Shown here piece after piece: positions 1 to 11,559 of a stretch of DNA of 64,000 bases. Below the pieces are notes generated by a model. That model was not told where the DNA came from, searched no databases, and worked only from the letters and a program-made list of their open reading frames with translations. Source of the DNA: Aquatica leii (Eukaryota; Arthropoda; Insecta; Coleoptera; Lampyridae); assembly GCA_035610365.1 (NCBI GenBank), contig CM069432.1, positions 280,587,482-280,651,481 of the forward strand, in the 5' to 3' direction. Made by a program: the position numbers and the translations under genes. Numbering within the stretch: position 1 is the stretch's first letter; each line of letters starts with the position of its first letter.

Positions 1-870
1 TCTTGTTTTGATGCATCTTCTTCTTTGTAAGTTGATCTCTTCGTTCCACCAGTATTCTCCCCTTTTATTTGTTGTTCTTATGGGCATAGTTTCCTTACAT
101 ATTTGACGTAGGAATTTAGTCATTTTATCTACTGTATTTAGGTCTTCTTCTGCCGTTTGTTTTACCATATGCTCCAGCCTTGTTTTATTCAGTTTATTAG
201 TGTTCCAGGTTGAAGTTACCGTTGTTTTCCCTTTTAGAATATTGCTCCTTGTGTCGTCCCATATCCATTCGATATACCGATGATCGCTGAGCGATTCCGT
301 TTCTAGGACTTGCCAGTTTGTTATTCTCTCTTTCATATCGTTGGTGCTCAATGTTAGGTCAATATAGGTTTTTTGTTTTCCTCTCTCGAAGGTTGGTTTG
401 TTTCCCCTGTTAAGAGTTATGAGGTCTAGGCTAGCCATCCATTCCTCTACTATGTTTCCTCTTTTGTTGTTTCGTGTTGCGCCCCAGGTACTAGACGCGG
501 CGTTAAAATCCCCACCAATTAGTGCACCTCCTTTTGCTGCTGATTTTATGGCCTTTGCTAGTTCTTTGAGATCCGCTTTAAAAACCTCAATGTCTTCATT
601 AGGAGGAAAATAGGTACTAAAAACACTTATCTTACTTAATTTAACCCACACAAAACACCTACCCGCCCCACATGTACTTATAACTAACTTATTATTTAGT
701 ATGCAGATGCCTGCTTTCTCACTCTTATCTTTTAATATGTCCTTGTCTCTAAGACTACCCATTTCTGAAAGCAACATAAGGTCTATGTCTCTTTCTTTTG
801 CAATTTGTTTTGCCATGTCATAAGCTACTCTTCTATGATTCAAATTTATTTGTATAGTTTTTATCTCCAT
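1..870 (-). CDS. R1-clade-like LINE endonuclease domain, cut by window edge
   Basis: Reading the minus strand from an ATG at 868-870 gives 290 codons without a stop to the window edge. The product is the apurinic-like (EEP) endonuclease that nicks target DNA for a non-LTR retrotransposon. Visible motifs are the N-terminal QINLNHRR strand (residues 7-14), the catalytic GGDFNA (119-124), YIDLTLS near 170 and LSDHRYIEW near 194. Spacing and the GGDFNA...WG pattern fit R1/Waldo-type LINEs, but the clade is inferred. The reverse transcriptase would lie beyond position 1. The lack of stops over 870 nt contrasts with the decayed LINEs beside it and suggests a relatively young copy. Confidence 0.75.
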   Translation of the reverse strand, partial: MEIKTIQINLNHRRVAYDMAKQIAKERDIDLMLLSEMGSLRDKDILKDKSEKAGICILNNKLVISTCGAGRCFVWVKLSKISVFSTYFPPNEDIEVFKADLKELAKAIKSAAKGGALIGGDFNAASSTWGATRNNKRGNIVEEWMASLDLITLNRGNKPTFERGKQKTYIDLTLSTNDMKERITNWQVLETESLSDHRYIEWIWDDTRSNILKGKTTVTSTWNTNKLNKTRLEHMVKQTAEEDLNTVDKMTKFLRQICKETMPIRTTNKRGEYWWNEEINLQRRRCIKTR

Positions 871-924
871 TATTCAGTTGTCTTAATTTCAAATCTCTGT
901 TTGATACTGATTCTCTCGTAGCTA

Positions 925-1060
925 CAGTTTTTGGAGGCCGGTCTATAAAAGCGAGACTTCACGGCGCAATCAATCACTTTATGCCAGGCTCTGCAGATGA
1001 CCTATTTAAAATGGAAAATTGTATACGAATGCAACCCGTGGAAACCCAAATTTTACCAGA
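925..1060 (+). repeat. PLE-type terminal segment, copy A
   Basis: A segment starting near GGCCGGTCTATAAAAGCGAG recurs at 10490-10665 (minus) and 11650-11788 (plus). All three share the TATAAAAGCGA core and the CGCAATCAATCA-like block about 20 bp downstream. Copy A is the most decayed, with the central part between GCTCTG and GGAAAATTGTATACG shortened. In the other two copies the segment sits at the 3' end of Penelope-like remnants, so I read it as a PLE terminal repeat. It could instead be a LINE 5' UTR, because a LINE copy follows here. Confidence 0.5.
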
Positions 1061-1429
1061 AACTGTGTTTTTACAACGTTACTAAAGAGGCGGATTGATG
1101 CACACTGTACCTAACCGATCCAAGGACCGGATGGTGACTTTGGGCTATCTTCTACTAATTGATCAACATCAATATGTTAAGTGCTGATGTGATTTGGTAA
1201 ACTGCAAAACCAACTAGATTTTAAAACATTTAGCTTGTCAATTGGTAAATTCCATTTGAACACACGTCTTGCAAACCTCCGTCTGCCACGAATGCTGCGT
1301 CATTCTATTGCTTGCATTTTAGGACAAAAACTTCTACACGACCCACTATCACAAATTATGAACAGCTTAAATGGAATTGATATGAAGCTGGAGCAAATAG
1401 CTACTGATATAACTGTAATGAATTAAAAA

Positions 1430-3199
1430 AAATGCAGTTTTGAAAACTATAGGAGTGGAACTCGACAAAGCAGCGGATTTAGAAGACTACCAAAGAGTAG
1501 AAATATTCAAAAAATTTAGCAATAGAACCAATTTTAATTAAATTGTAAAAAAATGAGAATAGTTAAGAAAGCCAAGGATTTCAAGGATACAAATATATAG
1601 ATAAACGAAGATTACCCTAAAGCAGTACCAGAAGACCAGAAGCAATTAATACCATTGATAAAAGAAGCAAAACGAAAAAGACAAAAGGCTCAAATAAATT
1701 ATATTAAATTAATAATAAATAGCAAAATATAAGAAAAAAATGATATAGAACGTGTAAAACAACTTCTGACAGAAATGGGAAAATCAAAAAAACAAACAAA
1801 ATTAAAAAATCAGTTAGCGAAAGATTACCAAACGAAGATCCCCTAGTAACTCAGTTACGTAAACTAACAGAACTGTTAGGAAAAACGCTAACTATAAAAG
1901 ATAAGGACGGAAATAAAGGCAACAAGAGAGGCATTGGAAACAATATAGAAAGTTATACAAAAGGAAAATAGGAACATCGAACATGCATAAATAGAAAAAA
2001 AATGGAGCTAACAGAAAGAGCCAGGGTTTACATGTTAATAGTATCAGAGACTAAACAGTAAGAAAGCGGAATAGCAGAACTGGATAAAAGACATCTAATA
2101 AGATGGAGTGGAGTAGATATGAAGAATAGAGTACAATCAGGGATTCGGTGCATCCTCTACAAAGACATTATAAGTAAATTAAATAAATGGGTAACAGTAT
2201 CTGATAGAATACTAATGATTGAATTAAAAAACTCAACACTAGAATAAACTATAATTGCAACATACGTACCAAACGGAAACGAGAGACTACAAGACAAAAA
2301 CAAATTCCGGAAACAACTAAGCCTAACAGTAGAAGTAACAAAAGAAAAATTGTGTTAGCTGAAGAAGTAAATGCTGGAGTAGAAAAAAACAATGATACAC
2401 ACAAAGTGAAAACAGTACCAATCAGGAGAGAGTACTCTATTATTGATTACATAATTGTAGAAAAGAAAAGCGAGCAGTAATAAAGAACGTAGTAGTCAAA
2501 AAAAGATTCGAAACAGGCAGTGGCCACTACCTTTTAATAGCAAAAATAAAACAAGAAACAGGAATGAAAACCCACAGGATACTGTGAAGTGAAGTGAAAG
2601 TGAAGAAATAATAAAAGAGTTTAAAGAATACACGAAAAGAGAAATAAAGAAGATTAAAGGTGTGTGGAACGTATAAAGAAAGCACAAGAAACAAACAACG
2701 TAAAGGTCAGAAAGCAAAGTGGAGAATTTACATAAACAGCAGAACAGAAAATAATTATAAGGAGTACAAAAATCAAAAAATTAAAGCAAAAAAATTAGTT
2801 AGAGCATCAAAACAGCAGGCGTGGAAAGTGTTCGAAGAAAAACTAAAAAAAGTGTAGTTGTGCAGCGATGTAAAAAATAGCTTTAAGAACTGCTTTAAAT
2901 AGAAACAGAGTATGTTAGAGAAAAATCTAAAGAAACAGTAAATGAAATAAAATAGAACAAAAGAAGGAAAAACGAGAATCGATTTACTAAAGAAGAACTA
3001 GTGAGAGCGATAATAGAAATGAAAAATGGAAAAGTACATGCCAATGACAAAATCACAACAAAAATAATCAAGAACATAAGAAAAAATGGACTACCAATAC
3101 CATTAAAAATAATTAACAAAGTCTGATAAGAAGAGAAAATACCTAGAGAATAGGAAATTGGATTTATTTTGCCACTATACAAAAATGGAGATGCAATGT
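1430..3199 (+). pseudogene. LINE family 1, copy A: ORF1 end, endonuclease and linker remnants
   Basis: This is a decayed non-LTR retrotransposon whose frames are broken by many stops. Near 1435 an ORF1-like stretch begins (LKTIGVELDKAADLEDYQR). Around 2010-2430 an EEP endonuclease is recognisable in pieces (VSDRILMIELKNS, then TIIATYVPNGNERLQDKN). Near 2660-2857 is a lysine-rich linker, and near 2990-3060 the start of the RT region (EEL..AIIEMKNGK). Copy B on the opposite strand (9905-9121 and 6595-5461) matches segment by segment. The reading is cut at 3199 by a solo LTR and resumes at 4386. The clade is not certain; the C-terminal domain looks RTE/Proto2-like. The stretch 1061-1429 holds only a short ORF I do not recognise. 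Confidence 0.65.
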
Positions 3200-4385
3200 T
3201 GTTACAAGCTTTAGGTCTTACGAACCTTGCACGGCCAACTCACACAATCGGAGATAGGGGAGGCTCAAGGATATTATATTTAAGGGCGCCAGATTAATCC
3301 TAATTAACACTTCTGCCTCGATCACGACAGACGGTCCAAACTTGTAACTAATTTTGAGGTTCGTAATCCTTGTTACTTTGGTGTTCGGGTAACCACAATT
3401 AAAAAAGAAAGATATGTTACCATAAAACAAGATTAACAGGTATAAAAACTTTAAGTTAGTAACGTAGAATATTAACAAGAGTATATCTAATTCTCAATTC
3501 ATAAACGCCAGAAGTATCGGCAACGCACAATACATAGGTAAGGTCGAAGCGAATAGCGAAAAAACTTTCGTAATAAATGTCCACACGAAATGATTAATGA
3601 AATTACCTTAATGGTATTATAACAGTAAACGTAATTACGGAAATTAACATAAACAAAAGTTCCGTGAGTGACTTTTCTGACAGCGAAAAAATAATTAAAT
3701 AAACTTACCCACAATCCAGTACCTACTTGAGCGAAGAAAACGTTTTCCTCGGTAAGTGAGTCTGGAATAGATGTTGAATAGCAAATTGTGTCAACACAAT
3801 AACTCACGAAGATAGGAAGCTACAAAATCGTTAATAATAATAAAGAAAATAAGATATAAAAACCCGTTGTATCGAATGCTGTTAGTTGCAATTACGAAAA
3901 GGTGGGTATCGCAGTCGACTGGCGATAAGAAATAACATATCAAAGGCAAATGCTGGTCGAGACTTCGTTTTCGTTGTGGATAATATGCTTTTCAGAATGT
4001 TAAGCGTTTGGTGACGGTATTTATCAATAGTATTAATTCTTCATTGTTCTTTTATTAAATCGAACATGTGGCCGAAGCGTGACGAAACGGCTATCAAATT
4101 AATAAAAAAATTACCAAAGAATCCTAACAAACCGGATGCAAATATCTTACCCTGTGCCGAATACATTCGTAATTAACTTATAATTTCCTGTCCATCACAG
4201 TGAATGCACAATTTTTGGTATTAGGTCAATTAACAACGACACAGACCGTCTCACGTAGTTGATAGCTTTAAAATGGATTCCGCAACATGTCAGTAACCAG
4301 AAAGATCTGCAGAGGGCGTCAAAACCGGAATCTAATTTTAATTCGATATACAGGGTATTACGTTATGAAAATTTTGCACGTAACA
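3200..4385 (-). repeat. Solo LTR of a Ty3/gypsy-like family (copy 1)
   Basis: A 1186-bp segment beginning TGTTACAAGC and ending GCACGTAACA (TG...CA termini) is flanked on both sides by ATGT (3196-3199 and 4386-4389), a 4-bp target duplication. Two further copies lie at 38445-39611 and 53187-54336. The LTRs of the complete element at 43734-50579 have the same ends and the same GGGCGCCAGA block. No internal region is present, so it is a solo LTR left by LTR-LTR recombination. Strand follows the complete relative, whose gag is on the minus strand. It interrupts LINE copy A. Confidence 0.85.
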
Positions 4386-5460
4386 ATGTCAAATATCAAA
4401 ATTAGAGAGGTATAACTCTACTAAGTATCCCAATGAAGATCCTTGAAAAATCATAGAAGTGGGACTAAGAAAAGAAATTGAATCAAAGGAATTACAATTA
4501 CAAAGTGGGTTTATGAAGGGTAAAATAATACAGAACCACGTATTCACAATTAAAGAAATTTTAAACAGAACTCTAGCAAGATCAAAAACAATTTACCAGA
4601 AATTTTTCTCAGTCCATTGCTTTTCATTATCTTCATGAACCATTTAATACGAACTCCAAAGACAAGATCAAAACATTTGGTTATGGGATACAGAAAGATA
4701 GAGAAGGTTGTTATATCTGAATGTACATTTGCCAACGATGTAGGATTAATAGCGGGAAATGAAAAAGACCTTAAAGAAAATTTGTGAAATCAAGTATTAA
4801 TCCAAAATATGAAGATGAATAAGTTTAAAACTGACATAATAGTAGTGACCAATGAAAAAAAAATAGACATTATAATAGATGAAAAAAAGAAAAAGTGAAC
4901 AACTTCTAATACCTGGGAGTAACTATAGACGTAAATAGAAGAATAGTGTCAGCTAACAAAGTATACCATGCACTAAAAAAAAGGATTTATCAATAAAAAT
5001 GAATTAACAAGAGAAACAATGATGAAGGTGTATAAGGCAATATACAGACCAATTCTTACCATTGCATATGAGTCATGAGTGATATCTGACCAAGATAAAA
5101 GTAAGATCAGAGCAGTTGAGATGAGATATTTGAAAAGAATAAGAGGTATAAACAAACGTGACAGAATTAGCATTAAAGTAACTAGGAAAAAACTGAAGAT
5201 TGAACCTGTAGAAGACTTTATTAAAAGAAGACAACTGGAATGGTGGGGACACCTAGATAAGATCGAGAAAAAAGCGCAAATACGGATGATTTGGGAATCG
5301 AAAGGAATACGCACAAGATAAAGAGGAAAGCCAAAACTTGGGATTGAAAAGTACTGAAGAAGAAAGGAGAAAACAGAAAACAGATAGAAATAATTAAAAA
5401 AAATTTTGTGGAATTGAACGAATTATTGTAGCCAGCTTCGTACAAAGCTTCATTAGGGCG
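4386..5460 (+). pseudogene. LINE family 1, copy A: RT and C-terminal remnants
   Basis: This continues LINE copy A after the solo LTR. RT pieces include QSGFMKGKIIQNHVFTIKE near 4510, LSPLLFIIFMN-like residues near 4600 and TFANDVGLIAGNEKDLKEN near 4730, which matches the YADD region with the aspartate pair degraded. The stretch 5079-5321 gives an open 80-codon C-terminal domain (AVEMRYLKRIRGINKRD... LEWWGHLDKIEKKAQIR), typical of the end of many LINE ORF2 proteins. Part of the RT between the fingers and the active site is missing, and the element cannot be functional. Confidence 0.65.
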
Positions 5461-6595
5461 TTAAAACAATCAAAAACGCTTTTCCATTTTTCATTTCTTT
5501 TAACGCTGTCACTAGTTCTTTTTTAATAATTCCATTCTCGTCTTTTCCTGGTTCTGTTTTATTTTTGTTTCATTTAAGGTTTCTTCAAATTTTTCTCTAG
5601 CACACTCTGTTTCTATTTCAAGCAGTTTTTGACAGTATTCTTTCCATCGTTGCATAACTACGCTCTCACTTCTTAATATTTTTCCTTTATTATATTTTTA
5701 TAGCGATAACATTTGAATTTTGTTGTTTTTTAGAACTTTGAAGAATAGTTTCTGATTTACTTTGCTATCTTTTTATAGTTTTTCTGCAAACACTTTCCAT
5801 GTCTGCCGTTTTGATTCTCTAACTAATTTAATTATTTTAATTCTCTTTGGCGGTTTCCACTATTATATTTTTAAATACTTCCCATAGTTCTTCCATATGT
5901 TTGTTGTCTATTTCATCTTTAGTATTTTCTGTTTACTTTCGGTGTATTCTTTAAACTCTTTTGCTATTTCTTCACTCTCCAGCTTACTAGTTCTACTTGT
6001 TTCTTTGCTTTTTTTAGTTTGACATCTTGTGGGTTTTCTTCCTTGTATTTTTGTTTTATGTTTGCAATACAAGGTAGTGGTCACTGCCTATTTCTAATCC
6101 TTTTTTAACTACTACGTCCTTTATTACTGGTCGATTTTTTATTTATACAATTATGTAATGAATAATAAAGTAGTCTCTCCTGCTTGGTACTGCTTTCGTG
6201 TACTTGTGGATGTTTCTGTGTTCGAATAAAGTGTTTGAAATTATTCAGTCGTGTATAACGCAGAAATCTAGCAGTCTACGGTCGTTATTATTTGGTCTTC
6301 TTCTCCAATCACTTTGTGTCACCGTTTTTTCTTACACTGGCATTTAGATTTCCTGCTATTACAATGTTTCTTTTGGCTGCCTCTACTGTTAGATTTAGTT
6401 GTTCTTTGTCTTGTAGTCTCTCGTCTTTGTTTGGTCCGTATGCTGCAATTATAGTTTCTTCTTGTGTTGAGTTTTTTAATTCAATTGTTAGTATTCTATC
6501 AGATACTGATTCCCATTTATTTAACTTATAATGTCTTTGTGGGTGCAGCCAATCCCTGATTGTGCTCTTTCCTTCATCTCTACTCCATTTCATAT
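5461..6595 (-). pseudogene. LINE family 1, copy B: endonuclease part and RT start
   Basis: The minus strand carries the same LINE as 1430-5460. An open stretch at 6593-6309 encodes part of the EEP domain (SVSDRILTIELKNS, AAYGPNKDERLQDKEQ, IVIAGNLNASV). Broken frames follow toward 5461, ending in an EMKNGKA-like block at the RT start. There the copy stops abruptly against the 3' end of copy A. The 5' part of the same copy lies at 9121-9905; the Tigger element at 6598-9118 separates the two pieces. The residue order across the junction is continuous with copy A around 2081-2120, which supports a single interrupted copy. Confidence 0.65.
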
Positions 6596-6597
6596 TA

Positions 6598-9118
6598 AGG
6601 TAAGTCCAGGAGAGTTACCGCACATTTCTAAGAAATACTGTAACATGCAAAATCATGTATTTTTGGACTCGCCAAGCTAGTGTATCAAACAATTAACATA
6701 ACTCTACAAGTAACATAAAAAATAAAGTCAACACATTTTAGTTTATAAGTATAAAAAAATAAAAATTATTTTGTATGCAAAGAGGCATCTGTCCCCTCAT
6801 GGTGGGAGACGCCGCAAAAGAAGGGGAAAGATGCTGCCTTATGAAGTACTAGCAGCAGCTGCCTTTTTTTGTTTCATTGCACTTCTGGAACACGAATTAT
6901 AGCTTTTGCAACCATTTTTCACATTCTAAACAATCCACACATTCACAATCATCGCTAGCATCGCTCTTTCCTTGCTTGGCAAGAGGTTCCTCATCACTGC
7001 TGCTCCATTTCACAGTTGCTTTCTTCACCTTGGTTCTTTTATCGCTAAACTTACCCACTCGCGCCTTCATAGACTATCTGGTTAAACTTTTCTTCGTTAT
7101 TGCTTTTCGATTGATTTCCATTGTCTTCGTTGCGATTTGGATCCTGCGTTTTTTTATGTTCTGGGGCGAATTCAACACTGTCGCACCTTGCTTCCTCCGC
7201 TTGAGCATTGGAATCGGAGCTACTGGAATAAGCGATACTTCATGCAAAAACTTGCTTGGGGTGATATTCTTCGTTGCTGATGTGCGTAAATTTGTGTTTG
7301 TTTTTGACACCGAAGACTGAGGCTCTACAATAGGCATCAGATCAGGTGTGACGGATCTTGGTGCTAGTGGTGTCGGTGGTTCTTCATTGTTAGTGGACAT
7401 AGTTTCAGAAGTTCTGACAACATCTGCAGCATTTGCTATGCGGAAAAAGTGGTCAGGAATGGCATTTGGATCTAAAGGATGTATTCCACGAGCTTTAAAC
7501 CCATTTATGGCACTTGCTATGGAGGCTGCTCTGATCCAAGCTTTTCCGATTACATCACCTGCTTGGTACCTTGTAAAATTCCTGTTGCTATGATTTTTCA
7601 TCCAGAGGTAGACTTCTTGTTGAAAATAAGTTTTGAACGGGCCAAAAAAACTTCTATCCAGGGACTGTAGGGTTTGCGTACAGTGACTCGGTAAGCAGAG
7701 AATGATAATTTTATTATCGTCTGTCAATATCCGTGCTATGGGACGTATGTCCATCTAAAACAAGAAGGCATTTTCCGGATGGTTTGTTAGGAATGAAATG
7801 TTCTTTTAACCAAAGGAGGAATAACTCAGAATTGATGAATGATAACTTTTTATTCATGTAAACGTTAGATCCTGCTGGTAAGCCATCCAAAAATTATGCT
7901 TTTTTATTCACTCTTTTGACACGTCCATACGCGCTACGGTAACAACAGTAACATTTTCACCTCTTTCCTTTGGTGTAAGGACGTGAACATCCTTAGTTCC
8001 TTTAGTGGTGATAACTTTCCCGGATTTATTTATAAGTTGTACCCCCGTCTCATCCATATTAAAGATATGGGATGGTTTCCCTAATAAATTGAGTTCTGTT
8101 AGAATTTGATTCAAGAGTTCAAAAATTTTTTTGACATTATCTCGATTCAATCCACGTGCTCTGGATAAAGACAAACCTTCTGCTTGCCTAACGGACAGCA
8201 AACCTGCCATTTCTCTCTCCGCATCGAATTTATGTCCATCCTGTGCAAATCCAGCTGCTGACAAACGTTGAATATGTAACTCAAGCCGGTTTTCATGGTC
8301 TTTTCCCAGAATGCCTGAAAAACGATTTCTGTCAAACTTCAAATAACTCTGCCAAATAAAGACTTTTAGGTTTCTTGAGGTCCAAGAGAACCCTCTTTAA
8401 AATTTCGGGATTGTAACCTTTGCTTTAGCGTTCTTGGAGGTACGTTGTAGCGTCTGCATGCCTCTCTTGCACTGATTTCGCCAGTGTTCACTTTTTCAAT
8501 GGTTTCACGTAGCTGCTTTTTTGGCCATGTGGCCCTCGCTCGAGCAATTACTGCTCTTTTATATTTTCGTGGCATATTCTACGAGGAAAATAATATGATA
8601 AGTATGCATAAAGGTTAGTACTATTGATAATACGTCTACGTCTAGAATTTATTCTTTACTATGCTATTAGCCGAATTAATTGGCCAAACATAAAAATCAA
8701 CGATGCGGCATCTCTCCCTATTTCCAGTGCGGCAACTCTCCTTTTCGTGGGGAGAGATGCCGCACAATGGCAGAACGTGTAAACAGTGCTAAACTAACCT
8801 ACAACCGACGCAGTGCGTTCGCAACATAGCCAACATCTGGCGGAGTCACAATATCATGTAGGATTTTTGGATCGCCGCCTTGTTTCACTACGAAACAAAG
8901 CGGCGTCACAAATTTACGGCGTGAAATATATACATACTTACGGCTATGAAAATTGTTCAAAAAAACACAACAGCCGCAATCATCACGCCGAATACAATTT
9001 GCCGGGCTTTAACGACATCCCAACACATATTATACCGGCAGCGCCTTCTGTTCACAAGTGCCAGAAATACCGCCTTTGCGGCATCTCTCCTGGCGCGGCG
9101 TCTCTCCTAAACTTACCT
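6598..9118 (-). mobile_element. pogo/Tigger-type DNA transposon with TIRs and TA target duplication
   Basis: Left end AGGTAAGTCCAGGAGAG and the reverse complement of the right end AGGTAAGTTTAGGAGAG form terminal inverted repeats. Both are flanked by TA (6596-6597 and 9119-9120), the target duplication typical of Tc1/mariner-pogo elements. Subterminal motifs of the form GCGGCATCTCTCC recur near 8703, 8748 (inverted) and 9078, with degraded forms near 6784-6835. The element is about 2.5 kb and encodes a broken minus-strand transposase. It sits inside LINE copy B, so it is younger than that LINE. Confidence 0.85.
7074..8575 (-). pseudogene. Tigger/pogo-like transposase (DDE_1), frameshifted
   Basis: This would encode a cut-and-paste transposase binding its TIRs through two helix-turn-helix units. 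From the ATG at 8575, residues 1-69 form a psq-type HTH (EKVNTGEISAREACRRYNVP). After a frameshift, 8342-7908 holds a CENP-B-type HTH remnant and the first catalytic aspartate block (FNMDETGVQL). Then 7754-7074 holds the C-terminal part (LPSHCTQTLQSLDRSFFGPF) and a basic tail. The second aspartate block (LLVLDGHTS) is visible near 7755-7775 but out of frame with what follows. At least two frame changes plus stops make it non-functional. Confidence 0.8.
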
Positions 9119-9120
9119 TA

Positions 9121-9905
9121 TTAGATGTCGTTTATCACATTTCAACCCTAGTTCTTTCAAATTCATCGGTTAGCTTCTTTTCTTTTCCATTTATGTCTGT
9201 AATGTTTCATATTCCTATTTTGCTTTTGTATAATTTTCCATATCCTTGTCAGTTGCCTCTGTTGCCTTTATTTCCATCTTTATCCTGCATAGTTAGTTTT
9301 CCTATCAGGTTTTGTTTACGTAACTGAATTACTAGTGGGTCTTCGTTTGGTAATCTTTAGCCTACTAATCTTTTAAAATGTGAGTGTTGTTCTTTTGATT
9401 TTCCCATTTTTTCAGGAGTTGTTTTACCGGTTCTTCATCATTTCTTCTGTGTATTTGGCTATTTATTATTAATTTATTATACTTTATCTGTACCGTTTGT
9501 CGATTTCGTTTTGCTTCTTTCATGAATGATAGTAATTGCTTTCAGTCTTTTTGACTGCTTTGGGAAAATCTTCGTTTATCCATATATTTGTATTCTTTAA
9601 ATTCTTCACTTCATTATTTCCATTTTTTTACAATTTTTTTTAAGTTATTTAAAATTGGTCTTGTTGCTGTTTCTTTAAATATTCGTATTCTTTGGTAGTT
9701 TTCTAAATCTTTTTCTTTATGGAGATCAACTCCTATAGTATTCAAAACCGTTACAATTTTTTGTAGTGTTACATTTTTTCTTCCTGTTTTTCATCTATTA
9801 CACCCATTACCAAAAATGTTTCCTTCTAATCTCTCTTTCTAGTTTATTTTTTATTTAGTCTTCTTGCTTTAATCTTCGTTTTTTCTTTTAGTTTTTATTC
9901 AATCC
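9121..9905 (-). pseudogene. LINE family 1, copy B: ORF1 region
   Basis: Read on the minus strand, this AT-rich stretch matches LINE copy A near 1430-2100. It includes an ORF1-like block (TVLNTIGVDLHKEKDLENYQ) from about 9765, an INEDFPKAV-like block near 9580, and a GACATCTAA edge abutting the Tigger right TIR. Frames are broken many times. It is the 5' part of the copy whose remainder lies at 5461-6595. Confidence 0.55.
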
Positions 9906-10489
9906 ATACGCTAAAACGAAAATATACTAAGTGACACAGAAATTAGAATAATCAGTAACAATTTGCTTATTTCAATAATCTTTTGCACATCGGTTTTTTG
10001 TGGTTAAAATCAAAAACGATCAGTTTATCAGCCATACTAGTAAGTTAATTTTCTTTTTAAAAACACGTTAAGTGACAATTAAATAAATTAGCTACAGTAA
10101 GCTTTGAGTTATTGTGCAGTACATTTCTAAGTGATTTTTTGATATGTTGCGTTGAGCAAAACCTCTCTTTTGGTTATAGAAGAATCTGCGTTCTAGTGAA
10201 TTTTTGTGGAGTTCTGTAAGGTTAAAGTTCAGCACTCTTTTCAGCGTTTTGACCTTCGAGTACTATTTTTGCTAGTTGTATATCCTCCATTTTTGTCCAA
10301 TAGTTTACACGTAATTCTTATGGCTTCCCTTATATAGAGGTCGTGAATCCTGAGGGCTAGTGCGGCCCTTAGAGATTTCATCTCGGTGGTTCTCTATGTT
10401 CTTTAGGTAGATTTAGTTTTTGCATCGGGTTTCCACGGCGTAAGTTATAAAAAGGTCTGTCGCACGCTTTGTAAATACAAGATTTACTA
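9906..10489. other. Unassigned AT-rich interval between LINE copy B and the PLE remnant
   Basis: No gene is seen. The part near 10430-10510, read on the minus strand, shares GGAAAATTGTA.TACGAATGC and a later GTGGAAACCC with sequence at 1010-1050, so it is probably still repeat-derived. Confidence 0.4.
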
Positions 10490-11545
10490 TAGTAGGGTTG
10501 CATTCGTATTACAATTTTCCAGTTTGGATAATTCCCGTGTTGTCGTTATCACACCAGCTGAGCTTTTGTCACACGTCGTAGTGGACATTTTTAGAGCCTA
10601 GCAAACTGATTGATTGCTCCATGAAGGTTCGCTTTTATAGACCGGTCTCCGATCGATCAAACTGGTTTCTAAATCTTCAGTAAAACAAAACTAAAATCTC
10701 GGTTAATGTTAAAATGAAGTATTTCAATAGATTCTTTAATTTTTTGCTGATAGTAAGTAGAAACATTAGCTAAAATCGGTAGTCCGATGTTTCTAGGAAA
10801 AAGTCTAGTCTATTATAGACAGTCAAGTCTCACACAGGAGCTATTTAGCCTGCGATGATTAAAACGTTTATGTACGTTCAAGTTTAGAAGATCGTGTAAG
10901 GCGACTACATCGTTGATGCTCTTTAATACAAATTTTCAGGCTTCTACTCGTTTTTTTTTTTCTATGTATGCACGACCCAAAGAGCAAGGAATGCTAGAAA
11001 CGCCGTCAGTATGAACAGCAATAACGTTTTTCATCGGATCTAAGAGTTGAACCAATTTAGGAAGAGCAGAAAACAGTAATAATGTTGTGTTTAGACAACG
11101 ATAAACACCTGTTGAGACATAGATTTTGCTGTTACTCTTGGTTTTGCAGACATAAACTTTTTAATAGATTGTTTAATATTTTTTCTATTGTATGTGTTTG
11201 CGACTAACACCTTGGTTAGATAATTTAACTCTTTTTGAAGTTTTTGGGGTTGATTTAAAAAAAACAGCTCTGTACACTAAAGAATTCACTACTGATAATT
11301 TCTAAAAATAATGATGTTAAGACAATCCATTTAAATATCTATATGTATGGGTAGGTTTTCGATAAACTGAATGTGATAATGAACCATCTTCATTTCGAAT
11401 AACCAAAACGTCCAAACGTGCTAAAGAGGAATTCCATTCTACAAAATCTTCCATAAATATATTAGTAACAACCGGTAAAAACCTAGGTGGGCTTCTGATC
11501 TTTGCAAGTAAAATGGTAAAATATGTAGACGTCAAACATTTTTCG
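10490..11545 (-). pseudogene. Penelope-like element remnant, family 2 (RT and GIY-YIG pieces plus 3' terminal segment)
   Basis: The minus strand shows decayed pieces of a Penelope-like element in the expected order. At 11535-11317 an RT block (PVVTNIFMEDF) is fused to VYRKPTHTYRYLNG, with the YVDD segment missing between them. Near 11065-10880 is a GIY-YIG-like nuclease remnant (DGVSSIPCSLGRAYI). At 10665-10490 is the 3' terminal segment with TATAAAAGCGA. The family differs from the one at 16905-21033. Stops and deletions make it inactive. Confidence 0.65.
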
Positions 11546-11559
11546 ATAATAGGTAGGTA

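Noticed and set aside
7348..7670. Plus-strand ORFs across the Tigger element
   Set aside because: They are shadows of the minus-strand transposase, whose motifs are clear.
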